The notes under the pieces are model-generated. The model saw only the letters and a program-made list of their open reading frames with translations. It did no database searches and was not told the DNA's origin. The translations under genes and the position numbers were made by a program. A stretch of 64,000 nucleotides of DNA from Egerieousia sp036659275. Lineage in GTDB: Bacteria; Bacteroidota; Bacteroidia; Bacteroidales; UBA932. Below are positions 52,859 to 60,961 of this stretch, in pieces. Position 1 is the first letter of the stretch. Each line of letters begins with the position of its first letter. The stretch is taken from positions 1-64,000 of the forward strand of contig JAVXCW010000003.1 in assembly GCA_036659275.1 (NCBI GenBank), written 5' to 3'.

Positions 52859-53779
52859 TTAAAAAACACTAATTTTTATGTATTTTTTTGGATTCTCTGT
52901 AATACGTTTCACAAGGTGGTCTACATCATTTATAAGAGAATCGAGTGAATTGTGTAGAGAATTAGAATTTAGTAATTTCCCAATAGAACCATTTGGATCT
53001 TGAACTTTTATAAGTAGTGCCCTAAGATTTTCTATAGTAGTTTTAAGTTCGGCCTGCGACAATTGAGTTGTTATATCATTAAGGTTTTTTAATGAATTTG
53101 TTATATCTCCGCTCCCCTCGCTTAATCCTTTAGATAACGTATTAAGATTGGCTATCATCTCTTTTAATTCTGGAGACATTTCATTTAATGATTTACTTAA
53201 TGCTTGAGCGTTATGCATTGTCCTATTAAGATTTAAAAAGGATTGTTGCAAATTTACCCGTGCATTTGAATCTAATAGCGTATTAATATTATTAAGTGTT
53301 TTATTCATGTTATTCATAAGAGAGTAAGCCTGTTCTTTAAGAGGGCCTATTTCGTTGGTGAACATAGATATCATATCTGGAACACAAGTTCCGGCTATAG
53401 TATCATTTTCGCTTAAGTGAATATTTGATGCTCCTAAACTTATCCTTACAGATTTACCTCCAAGTATATCTGCACTGTAAATTTCAGCTTCTGAATTTGT
53501 GGGAATTATGTAATCAGATTTTATTGAAAGCCGTACAATAAAATTATCCTGTATATTATTATATTTGATACTTTCTACAGTGCCTACTTTTAATCCCCTT
53601 ATGTATACGGGTCCGGTTGCCGTAAGCCCTTCAACGTTTTCAAAAGTAGTATAGTATTTAGAATTTTTATTAAAAAGATCTTGTCCTTTAAGAAAATTTA
53701 TCACAACAAATATTGCCACAAGAGTAAGAAGAACAAACAAGCCTATTGTCTGAGCCTTTGTTAATTTAAATTTTTCCAT
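52859..53779 (-). CDS. mlaD: MCE/MlaD-family lipid-binding protein
   Basis: The 306-residue protein has one N-terminal membrane span (about residues 10-26: IGLFVLLTLVAIFVVINF), an MCE domain (about 35-115: YYTTFENVEGLTATGPVYIRG, KVGTVESIKY) and a long helical C-terminal part. MlaD-type proteins hold phospholipids in the periplasm as part of lipid-transport systems. MlaE/MlaF partners are not in the window. Its promoter appears to overlap the 3' end of the amidase gene upstream. Confidence 0.87.
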   Translation of the reverse strand: MEKFKLTKAQTIGLFVLLTLVAIFVVINFLKGQDLFNKNSKYYTTFENVEGLTATGPVYIRGLKVGTVESIKYNNIQDNFIVRLSIKSDYIIPTNSEAEIYSADILGGKSVRISLGASNIHLSENDTIAGTCVPDMISMFTNEIGPLKEQAYSLMNNMNKTLNNINTLLDSNARVNLQQSFLNLNRTMHNAQALSKSLNEMSPELKEMIANLNTLSKGLSEGSGDITNSLKNLNDITTQLSQAELKTTIENLRALLIKVQDPNGSIGKLLNSNSLHNSLDSLINDVDHLVKRITENPKKYIKISVF

Positions 53780-53807
53780 TCCTTTCTTAGTTGTAAAATT
53801 GTGTTCG

Positions 53808-53838
53808 CAAATTTACTATATTTTCAATCATTTAACAA
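53808..53838 (-). promoter_or_regulatory. Bacteroidota-type promoter of mlaD
   Basis: On the minus strand TTG (53838-53836) and TAAATTTG (53815-53808) are 20 bases apart. The -33 part lies inside the last codons of the amidase gene. Confidence 0.62.
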
Positions 53839-54937
53839 TTTTATTATCCTCTATGTATATTATAAATGCTCCGTTAAATTTATTTCTTATTGTAGAAAGT
53901 TCCTCAGCAGCTTCATTACGAGTTTTATATTTACCAATATAATATTTATAGAAATTATTTACCTTAATATATTCATAACCCTTTTCTCCCTTAAAATCAG
54001 CAGCTTTTTTTCTTAAAATTTTATTTACCGATAAAATCTGGACAGCATAAAAGCCCAATTTAGAACTAGGCTGAATTTCAACGGCAGGCTCTTTTTGTAT
54101 TACAGAATCAGATGTACTTATTGGTATTACGCCATATCCGGTTTCATATTCAGCTTTATAATCAACAAAAGCATTAAATAATTTTATGGCTAATTGCGTT
54201 TGCCCGGTGTTGCTTATAAGTACATTATAATCATTTGCATTAGAAATAAAACCTATTTCTGTAAGGATTGATGGCATTGTTGTTTTCCAGAGTACTAGTA
54301 ATCCCCCCTGCTTTACTCCTCTACTATTATATATAGGTCCTTGTTTAAACTCTTCTTGTATGTGGGCTGCCAGTGAAAGACTTTGCTCTAAATGAGTATT
54401 TTGTAATAAAGTAAAAATAATATATGATTCGGGAGAATCTGGATTAAATCCCTCATATTTAGTCTTATAATTATCTTCCATTACAATCACTGAATTTTCC
54501 GTTTTACAAACCTCAAAGTTATCATCACTTTTATGTGTTCCCATTACAAATGTTTCTGTACCACTTGCTTGGGTAGATTTTGTTGAGTTGACATGAATAG
54601 AAATAAATAAATTTGCTTTGTTCTGGTTTGCAATATTAGCTCTTTCGTCTAAATCTACATATTTATCGGTGGTACGAGTGTAAATAATTTTTATATCAGG
54701 ATATTTTTCTTTTATAAGATTCCCAAGCTTAAGCCCTACCGATAGTGTTATATCCTTTTCTTTGTATTTACCATTTTTGCTTATTGCTCCGGGATGTTTT
54801 CCTCCGTGTCCGGGATCAATTACAACAGTCTTTATTTGCGTATGAGGGGCACTGCCTTGTGAAAAGCAGGGCAAATCTACTATTAACAAAAATGATAATA
54901 ATAGAATAATAAAAGAGGTATTATTTTGTAATGGCAT
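53828..54937 (-). CDS. N-acetylmuramoyl-L-alanine amidase (Amidase_3)
   Basis: Periplasmic zinc amidase that cuts the bond between MurNAc and the stem peptide. The 369-residue protein has a signal peptide (ending near CFSQ), the Amidase_3 domain (about 35-265) with VIDPGHGGKHPGA, LFISIHVNST and the catalytic Glu in ILTEIGFISN, and a C-terminal segment (about 290-369: FYAVQILSVNK, YYIGKYKTRNEAAEEL) that looks like a SPOR peptidoglycan-binding domain. It diverges from lptD. Confidence 0.92.
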   Translation of the reverse strand: MPLQNNTSFIILLLSFLLIVDLPCFSQGSAPHTQIKTVVIDPGHGGKHPGAISKNGKYKEKDITLSVGLKLGNLIKEKYPDIKIIYTRTTDKYVDLDERANIANQNKANLFISIHVNSTKSTQASGTETFVMGTHKSDDNFEVCKTENSVIVMEDNYKTKYEGFNPDSPESYIIFTLLQNTHLEQSLSLAAHIQEEFKQGPIYNSRGVKQGGLLVLWKTTMPSILTEIGFISNANDYNVLISNTGQTQLAIKLFNAFVDYKAEYETGYGVIPISTSDSVIQKEPAVEIQPSSKLGFYAVQILSVNKILRKKAADFKGEKGYEYIKVNNFYKYYIGKYKTRNEAAEELSTIRNKFNGAFIIYIEDNKIVK

Positions 54938-54957
54938 ATTAGTTGCAAAAAATGTAT

Positions 54958-54965
54958 TAAATTTG
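54958..54965 (+). promoter_or_regulatory. Candidate -7 element for lptD
   Basis: TAAATTTG matches TAnnTTTG, about 78 bases before the lptD start; the -33 element is unclear. Confidence 0.33.
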
Positions 54966-54972
54966 CGGTTTG

Positions 54973-54980
54973 CAAAAATA
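54973..54980 (-). promoter_or_regulatory. Candidate -7 element for the amidase gene
   Basis: The minus strand reads TATTTTTG, 35 bases upstream of the amidase start; no clear -33 element. Confidence 0.35.
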
Positions 54981-55042
54981 CTAAATATTTGTATAAATAT
55001 ACATTAATTAATACATCAAAGTTTATAAACTAACTCATTTTC

Positions 55043-57802
55043 ATGTTAATAAAACATATTCGCAATATATTCATAGCTTTAATAGGGGTACTTTGTTTTA
55101 TTACAGTATCTGCGCAGCGCATTGGGAATGAGTTGAAATCACCACAAATTAAGCAGAAAGATACCTTACTGGTAAAGAAAACTGATTCTCTTGTGCTCCG
55201 TAAAGATTCTCTTACATTAGCCAAAGATTCTGCTGCATTAGCTAAAGATAGTATAAGACTTAGAGGCAGTTTAGAATTTCCGGTATTTTCCACAGCAAGA
55301 GATTCTATAGTTGAAGATTTTTCAAATGGAAAAAAAATGATTTATTATTATGGTGATGTTAATGTTACCTATGATAATATGGAGATGAAGGCAGACTATA
55401 TGGCTTATGATATGGATGCCAAAACTGTTTTTGCTAAGGGATTGCCAGATTCAACAGGAACAATTGCGGGTAAGCCGGTTATGAAGGAGGGGCAAGGAAG
55501 TTATGAAATGGAGAGCGTATATTATAATTTTGGATCTAGAAAAGCTAAAATTAGAAATATGATTACACAAGAGGGAGATGGCTTTTTGCATGGAGAATTT
55601 TTAAAGAAGATGCCCGATAATTCAATTAATATATCAAAAGGAAAATATACCACTTGTGATTGCGAGCATCCGCATTATTATTTAAAAATGACAGCAGCAA
55701 AGGTTATTAATGAACCAGGGGGAGGCCAAAAAACAGTATTTGGTCCTGCATTCGTTGTTGTTGAAGATGTACCAACGCCGTTTGCATTACCTTTTGGCTT
55801 TGTCCCTAAATTTGGATCAAGAAGCAGTGGCGTACTTATTCCCAGCTATGGAGAAGAGGTTTCTAGAGGTTTTTTTCTTAGAGGATTAGGGTATTATTTT
55901 GTTTTTGGAGATCACTTTGATGTAGCAGCTACGGCAGATATTTATACTATGGGGTCTTGGGGATTGCAACTTAATTCTAGATATAATAAAAGATATAAAT
56001 ACAATGGTAATTTAGCGCTTACATATTCTGTAGACCAAACTGGAGAGAAAAATTCTCCCGATTTCTTTCAAACTAAGAACTTTGCATTACAGTGGAGTCA
56101 TTCACAAGATCCTAAATCTAGGCCAGGTACCACATTTAGGGCTTCTGTTAATTTTTCTAGTCCATCAAATAATAAATATAATTCTACCGATATAAATAAT
56201 GCGCTGCAAAACCAAATTTCTTCATCAATATCCTATGGTAAAACATGGGCAGGCACTCCGTTTAGTTTATCTGTAAATGCATTACATAGCCAAAGTTCAA
56301 GAGATAGTTCGTACTCAATCACCTTTCCTAATCTAACCTTTACGGTTAATCGTATATATCCGTTTAAGAGAAAAGAAAGGGTAGGGAAGGAGAAATTTTA
56401 TGAGTCGTTTGCATTTAACTATAATACAACTTTAGAAAATAGGATAAGTTTTAAATCTAAAGAGACAAGCGAGCCAGATTTTTTAAAGAAAATGAAAAAC
56501 GGAATGAAACACAATTTTAGTATTTCTCTTCCATCATTTACTCTTGCTAAATACATACAAGCATCTCCTAGCATAAGCTATGGAATGAATTGGTATTTTA
56601 GTGATTCCAAAAAAATATTTAACGAGGAGCAGCAAAAAATTGAAACAATTTATTCAGATCCATTTAGCACATTTGGAATAACACAAGATTTTTCTGCAGG
56701 AATTTCGTTTTCAACTCGTTTATATGGTACGTTTAACTTTGGTAAAAAAAGAAAAATAGAGGCAATAAGGCACATGGTAACTCCTTCTATTAGTTTTAGT
56801 GCTCAACCCGAAATGGGAACCAAGGGCAACGGGTACCAAAGTTTAAGCTATATTGATGTAAATGGCATACAGCACGTAGTTCCATATAATAAATACGACG
56901 GGCAAATTTATTCTCCTCCAGGGCGTGGAAAATCGGCAAATATGAGTTTTTCCATTGGTAATAATATAGAGGCAAAAGTGAGAGATTTAAAGGATACTAC
57001 AGGAAAGGGGACAAAGAAATTAAAACTTATTGATCAGTTATCTATTGGAGGTTCATATAATTTTTTGGCAGACTCAATGAATTTGTCAAATATTTCTATA
57101 AATATGAATACTACTGTATTTGGAAAAATGGGACTTTCGGCAAATGCAACATTAGATCCTTATGCCATAAACAAATATGGAACAAGAATAAAAACCTTTA
57201 ATATTGTTCAGGAAGGCGGATTTAAACTTGCGCGTCTTACAAATGCTAGCGCATCTATTTCTTATAGCTTTTCCGGCGAAGGCAAGAGTAGATTAGGTAG
57301 CAATTATAAAATGGAGGGGAATGGAAACCAACCAAAATCTCCCGATAAGGTTGAAAAATCGCAGGCTGAATCGTATCAAAAAATGTATTATCATCCAATA
57401 ACAGGTGAATATATTCCAGGAGGATGGGTATATTATATGGACCCTAATGTGCCGTGGAGTATAAATTTTAATTACAGTTATACATACAGTAGAAGCTATC
57501 AATATGCAAATGAACAATTACAGGTTAAGCATAGTCATATGCAAACCTTAGGTATATCTGGTCAGTTAAAACTTACAAAGCAACTTAATTTTAATCTAAA
57601 TACGGGGTTTGATCTTACTAAGATGAAACTTACCACAACGCAACTCAGTGCAAGCTATGATTTACATTGTTTTCTTATCTCTGTTTCATGGATTCCAAAT
57701 GGACAGTGGGAGAGTTGGAGTTTTAGAATAAATGCAAAAGCTTCTGCCCTTGCAGATTTACTGCAATTTAAAAAGAATGCAAGTTACTGGGATAATAGGT
57801 AA
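55043..57802 (+). CDS. lptD: LptD-like LPS-assembly outer-membrane protein
   Basis: Inserts lipopolysaccharide into the outer leaflet. The 919-residue protein has a signal peptide (ending near VSAQ), a short KDSL/LAKDS repeat (about 42-75), an OstA-like jelly-roll region (about 80-210: YYYGDVNVTYDNMEMKADYM) and a long beta-barrel. FGPAFVVVEDVPTPFALPFG, then SSGVLIPSYGEE, marks the plug-to-barrel junction in Bacteroidota LptD. CDC near residue 205 could pair disulfides. LptE is not seen. ridA follows 34 bases later. Confidence 0.9.
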   Translation: MLIKHIRNIFIALIGVLCFITVSAQRIGNELKSPQIKQKDTLLVKKTDSLVLRKDSLTLAKDSAALAKDSIRLRGSLEFPVFSTARDSIVEDFSNGKKMIYYYGDVNVTYDNMEMKADYMAYDMDAKTVFAKGLPDSTGTIAGKPVMKEGQGSYEMESVYYNFGSRKAKIRNMITQEGDGFLHGEFLKKMPDNSINISKGKYTTCDCEHPHYYLKMTAAKVINEPGGGQKTVFGPAFVVVEDVPTPFALPFGFVPKFGSRSSGVLIPSYGEEVSRGFFLRGLGYYFVFGDHFDVAATADIYTMGSWGLQLNSRYNKRYKYNGNLALTYSVDQTGEKNSPDFFQTKNFALQWSHSQDPKSRPGTTFRASVNFSSPSNNKYNSTDINNALQNQISSSISYGKTWAGTPFSLSVNALHSQSSRDSSYSITFPNLTFTVNRIYPFKRKERVGKEKFYESFAFNYNTTLENRISFKSKETSEPDFLKKMKNGMKHNFSISLPSFTLAKYIQASPSISYGMNWYFSDSKKIFNEEQQKIETIYSDPFSTFGITQDFSAGISFSTRLYGTFNFGKKRKIEAIRHMVTPSISFSAQPEMGTKGNGYQSLSYIDVNGIQHVVPYNKYDGQIYSPPGRGKSANMSFSIGNNIEAKVRDLKDTTGKGTKKLKLIDQLSIGGSYNFLADSMNLSNISINMNTTVFGKMGLSANATLDPYAINKYGTRIKTFNIVQEGGFKLARLTNASASISYSFSGEGKSRLGSNYKMEGNGNQPKSPDKVEKSQAESYQKMYYHPITGEYIPGGWVYYMDPNVPWSINFNYSYTYSRSYQYANEQLQVKHSHMQTLGISGQLKLTKQLNFNLNTGFDLTKMKLTTTQLSASYDLHCFLISVSWIPNGQWESWSFRINAKASALADLLQFKKNASYWDNR

Positions 57803-57836
57803 CGTAAAATATAATAAACTTAATAAAATAAAGATT

Positions 57837-58217
57837 ATGGATAGAAAAATAGTAGCAAGTTCAAAAGCGCCTAAAGCTGTAGGAACTTATAGTCAGGCTG
57901 TTATTGCAAATGGAACAATTTATGTTTCCGGACAATTGCCAATTGATGCCAAAACAGGAGAATTTGTACCAGGTGGAATTAAAGAACAACTTCATCAAGT
58001 ATTTAAAAATCTTCAGTATGTTTTAGAAGAGGGGGGATATACATTTGCCAATGTTGTAAAGACAAACGTATTTCTTTCTGACATGGGGAATTTTGCAGCC
58101 CTAAACGAGGTATATGCTCTATATTTTAAAGAGCCATATCCTGCCCGTGTTGCATACCAAGTTGCAGCTCTTCCAAAGGCAGCACTAGTTGAAATAGATG
58201 TTATTGCAGTAAAGTAA
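57837..58217 (+). CDS. ridA: RidA family enamine/imine deaminase
   Basis: Hydrolyses reactive enamine/imine intermediates such as 2-aminoacrylate to keto acids and ammonia. The 126-residue protein has GTYSQAVIANGTIYVSGQLP and the active-site arginine in YPARVAYQVAALPKAALVEI. The ATG at 57837 gives the family length; a longer frame from 57732 would overlap lptD and add 35 unrelated residues. It lies 34 bases after lptD. Confidence 0.95.
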   Translation: MDRKIVASSKAPKAVGTYSQAVIANGTIYVSGQLPIDAKTGEFVPGGIKEQLHQVFKNLQYVLEEGGYTFANVVKTNVFLSDMGNFAALNEVYALYFKEPYPARVAYQVAALPKAALVEIDVIAVK

Positions 58218-58245
58218 TGCAGCAAAATTACTAAAATAGAAATTT

Positions 58246-58283
58246 AAATAGGGTATAAGGTAAACTTTTGCCCTATTTTTTTG
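58246..58283 (+). terminator. Intrinsic terminator after ridA
   Basis: AAATAGGG (58246-58253) pairs with CCCTATTT (58271-58278), 17-base loop, followed by Ts. The T-tract runs into the -33 element of the rho promoter. Confidence 0.68.
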
Positions 58284-58310
58284 TTTTTCTTAAAAAAAAA
58301 TATACCTTTG
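58280..58310 (+). promoter_or_regulatory. Bacteroidota-type promoter of rho
   Basis: TTTG at 58280-58283 and TACCTTTG at 58303-58310, 19 bases apart, about 70 bases before the rho start. Confidence 0.77.
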
Positions 58311-58379
58311 CATTCTGTTTTGATTTCTTCAGACATCGTTCGCAGGTAAACACAATTCCCTTTTTATTAAAAATTATTC

Positions 58380-60506
58380 ATGTACGACATTATAGAATTG
58401 AGCAATAAAAGTTTAGAAGAACTTTTTACAATTGCAGAAAAGCTTAATATTCAAAAAATTAAGACTTACACTAAAGATGATCTTATTTACAAAGTATTAG
58501 ATGAGCAAGCTATTCAAGGAATAGATAAGCCTATTCAGAAGAAACCTAGAAATAAGGTTAATCCCGTAATAAAAAGTAAGCCTGTAGATGCTACAGAAAA
58601 GGTTCCCGATGGTAGCGTAGTAAAGGACAATAATTTGGTAAAAAGAGCGCCCGGGCCAAAACCAAAACCAAAACAAAAGTTAGATAGACAGCCACAGCCA
58701 CAATTACAAAGGCCAAAAGAGACTATTGCAGAGGTAAAGAAAGAGAGTGTAGTGGAGCAACCTATACAAAATGAAATAAAAGGTGTTGTTGTAGAACCTG
58801 CACAACAGAAAATAGTTGGAGAATTTGTACCGCAGAATAGAACAAAAGAAATTGCAGCAGAGCCATTTCAACAGAATAAGCCAAAAAACGTTACAGTAGA
58901 ACCAACGCAACAGAATAAACCAAAAGATATTACAGCAAAACCAATTCAACAGAATAAATCAAAAGACGTTACAGCAGAACCAATTCAACAGACAATAGTA
59001 AAAGATATTGTTACCGAACCTGTACAAAATATAGTTAAAGACGTTGTTAGCGCACCTGCGCAAGAAAACAAAGAGCAGAATCCTGCAATTCAAAATGACC
59101 CTAAACTAAGAAATAGGCAGCGCATAAATAATAAAAATAGGAATAATAATAATTTTGGAAATAATAGCAAAAACAATAATAATAGTAACATCAATAAAAA
59201 TGTTAATGAGAAGGATGATGAGCTATTAATGAATGTAGAAGATGATTTATTGCCTGTAGATGGTTTTGTGGCGCCTGCTTTAGATGATACAGAGGCTATA
59301 AGGGAGACAGGAGAGGTAAAGCAAGATGCCAAAAATTATAAAAGCGACAGACCCGAAAAGAAAAATAATATACCAAAACTAGAATTTGAAGGGATTGTAG
59401 AAGCTAGTGGAGTTCTCGAAATTATGCCTGATGGTTATGGTTTCCTTCGCTCTTCGGACTACAATTACTTAAATTCCCCCGATGATATTTATGTATCGCA
59501 ATCGCAGATAAAACTTTTTGGACTTAAAACCGGCGATACTTTAACAGGTGAAATTAGACCGCCAAGAGAGGGAGATAAGTATTTTCCATTAGTTAAAGTG
59601 AGTCAAATTAACGGAAGAAGTCCTGAGTTTATAAGAGACAGAGTACCATTTGATTTTCTAACCCCTTTATTTCCTAACGAGAAATTTGAACTTACAGCAA
59701 ATGGACATAACAACCTTTCTTGCCGCATAGTAGATCTTTTTACCCCAATAGGAAAGGGACAACGTGGTTTAATTGTTGCACAGCCCAAAACAGGTAAAAC
59801 AATGTTGCTTAAGGAAATTGCTAATGCAATTGCAGATAATCATCCAGAGGTTTATATGATAGTGCTTCTTATAGATGAGCGTCCAGAGGAAGTTACTGAT
59901 ATGGCACGTAACGTAAAAGCGGAGGTTGTTGCCTCTACATTTGACGAACCGGCAGAACGTCACGTAAAGGTTGCAAATATTGTATTGGAAAAAGCAAAAC
60001 GCCTTGTAGAGTGTGGTCACGACGTTGTTATATTGTTAGATTCAATTACCCGTCTTGCTCGTGCATTTAACACTGTACAACCTGCTTCCGGTAAAGTTTT
60101 AAGTGGAGGTGTTGATGCAAATGCACTTCATAAACCTAAACGTTTCTTTGGAGCTGCCCGTAATGTAGAAAATGGAGGTTCGCTTACAATTTTAGCAACT
60201 GCTCTTACAGATACAGGCTCAAAAATGGATGAGGTTATTTTTGAGGAATTTAAAGGAACAGGTAATATGGAACTTCAATTAGATAGAAAATTATCTAATA
60301 AACGAATATTCCCGGCAGTTGATGTAACGCAGAGCTCTACACGTAAAGATGATTTGCTATATAAAGCAGAAGATATAAATAGAGTATGGATTCTTAGAAA
60401 TCACCTTGCAGATATGAATAGCGTAGAAGCTATGGATTTTATGAAAGGAAGATTGGAGAAAACTATAAACAATGAGGAGTTTTTAATGTCTATGAATGGG
60501 GAGTAA
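58380..60506 (+). CDS. rho: Transcription termination factor Rho with long N-terminal insertion
   Basis: A 708-residue Rho. Residues about 1-45 are the Rho N-terminal helical domain (LSNKSLEELFTIAEKLNI). Residues about 46-340 are an extended, Lys/Gln/Pro/Asn-rich insertion that includes a tandem 13-residue repeat. The RNA-binding fold follows (GVLEIMPDGYGFLRSSDYNY) and then the ATPase core with P-loop AQPKTGKTMLLKE and the Q/R-loop regions (DSITRLARAFN, SGGVDANALHKPKRFFGAAR). Inserts of this kind occur in other Bacteroidota. The 3' end overlaps the convergent GNAT gene by 17 bases. Confidence 0.95.
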   Translation: MYDIIELSNKSLEELFTIAEKLNIQKIKTYTKDDLIYKVLDEQAIQGIDKPIQKKPRNKVNPVIKSKPVDATEKVPDGSVVKDNNLVKRAPGPKPKPKQKLDRQPQPQLQRPKETIAEVKKESVVEQPIQNEIKGVVVEPAQQKIVGEFVPQNRTKEIAAEPFQQNKPKNVTVEPTQQNKPKDITAKPIQQNKSKDVTAEPIQQTIVKDIVTEPVQNIVKDVVSAPAQENKEQNPAIQNDPKLRNRQRINNKNRNNNNFGNNSKNNNNSNINKNVNEKDDELLMNVEDDLLPVDGFVAPALDDTEAIRETGEVKQDAKNYKSDRPEKKNNIPKLEFEGIVEASGVLEIMPDGYGFLRSSDYNYLNSPDDIYVSQSQIKLFGLKTGDTLTGEIRPPREGDKYFPLVKVSQINGRSPEFIRDRVPFDFLTPLFPNEKFELTANGHNNLSCRIVDLFTPIGKGQRGLIVAQPKTGKTMLLKEIANAIADNHPEVYMIVLLIDERPEEVTDMARNVKAEVVASTFDEPAERHVKVANIVLEKAKRLVECGHDVVILLDSITRLARAFNTVQPASGKVLSGGVDANALHKPKRFFGAARNVENGGSLTILATALTDTGSKMDEVIFEEFKGTGNMELQLDRKLSNKRIFPAVDVTQSSTRKDDLLYKAEDINRVWILRNHLADMNSVEAMDFMKGRLEKTINNEEFLMSMNGE
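58860..59051 (+). repeat. 39-base tandem repeat in rho
   Basis: Four full in-frame units (starts 58860, 58899, 58938, 58977) and a shortened fifth encode variants of EPxQQNKPKDVTA. The units keep frame, so copy number can vary without breaking rho. Confidence 0.9.
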
Positions 60507-60954
60507 CAAGCTCTTTTTTCATACAGTAAGCATCACCATTGTGATAATAATCCTTCTTAATTGATGTATATTTAAAGCCGTTTTTTGTATATAATGCAAT
60601 AGCGGCTTTATTTTTTGTATCAACTTCTAACGTAACTGATTTATAATTGTGCTCCACAGCGTATCCTATGCTTGTATCCATAAGCATTTGTCCTAAATTA
60701 AGTCTTCTTGCTAATGGATGTACGGCAAGGGAATACATTCTTAGATTAGAGGCGTTTGAACGATACACAAATGAAACATATGCAACAACATTTTTATTTT
60801 TGCATATTACATAACATGAGCCTTGTGCTTTACTTATGAGATAAGATATTTGTCTGCGAGAGAAACTATCTTCTGCAAAGCAAGCATTTTCAATCTCCAT
60901 TATGGCGTCCAAATGTTCCGGACGCCCCTTCTCAACTATAAATTCTGTATTCAT
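60490..60954 (-). CDS. GNAT-family N-acetyltransferase
   Basis: The 154-residue protein has the acetyl-CoA-binding region SLAVHPLARRLNLGQMLMD (a variant of the Q/R-x-x-G-x-G/A loop) and the C-terminal AIALYTKNGFKYTSIKKDYY found in RimI-like enzymes. It starts seven bases after the stop of the ATP-grasp gene, so the two are co-transcribed. RLAN ATP-grasp ligases are repeatedly found beside GNAT genes, so it more likely modifies a peptide or amino-acid substrate of that system than ribosomal protein S18. Substrate unproven. Confidence 0.85.
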   Translation of the reverse strand: MNTEFIVEKGRPEHLDAIMEIENACFAEDSFSRRQISYLISKAQGSCYVICKNKNVVAYVSFVYRSNASNLRMYSLAVHPLARRLNLGQMLMDTSIGYAVEHNYKSVTLEVDTKNKAAIALYTKNGFKYTSIKKDYYHNGDAYCMKKELVTPHS

Positions 60955-60961
60955 ATAATCT

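Noticed and set aside
55030..55293. 87-residue minus-strand frame at the start of lptD
   Set aside because: Antisense to the lptD signal peptide and KDS repeat, with no supporting signals.
57732..57836. 35-residue N-terminal extension of RidA
   Set aside because: It overlaps the 3' end of lptD and makes the protein longer than the family.
58860..59051. Tandem repeat as a CRISPR array
   Set aside because: Units are contiguous, in frame with rho and have no unique spacers.
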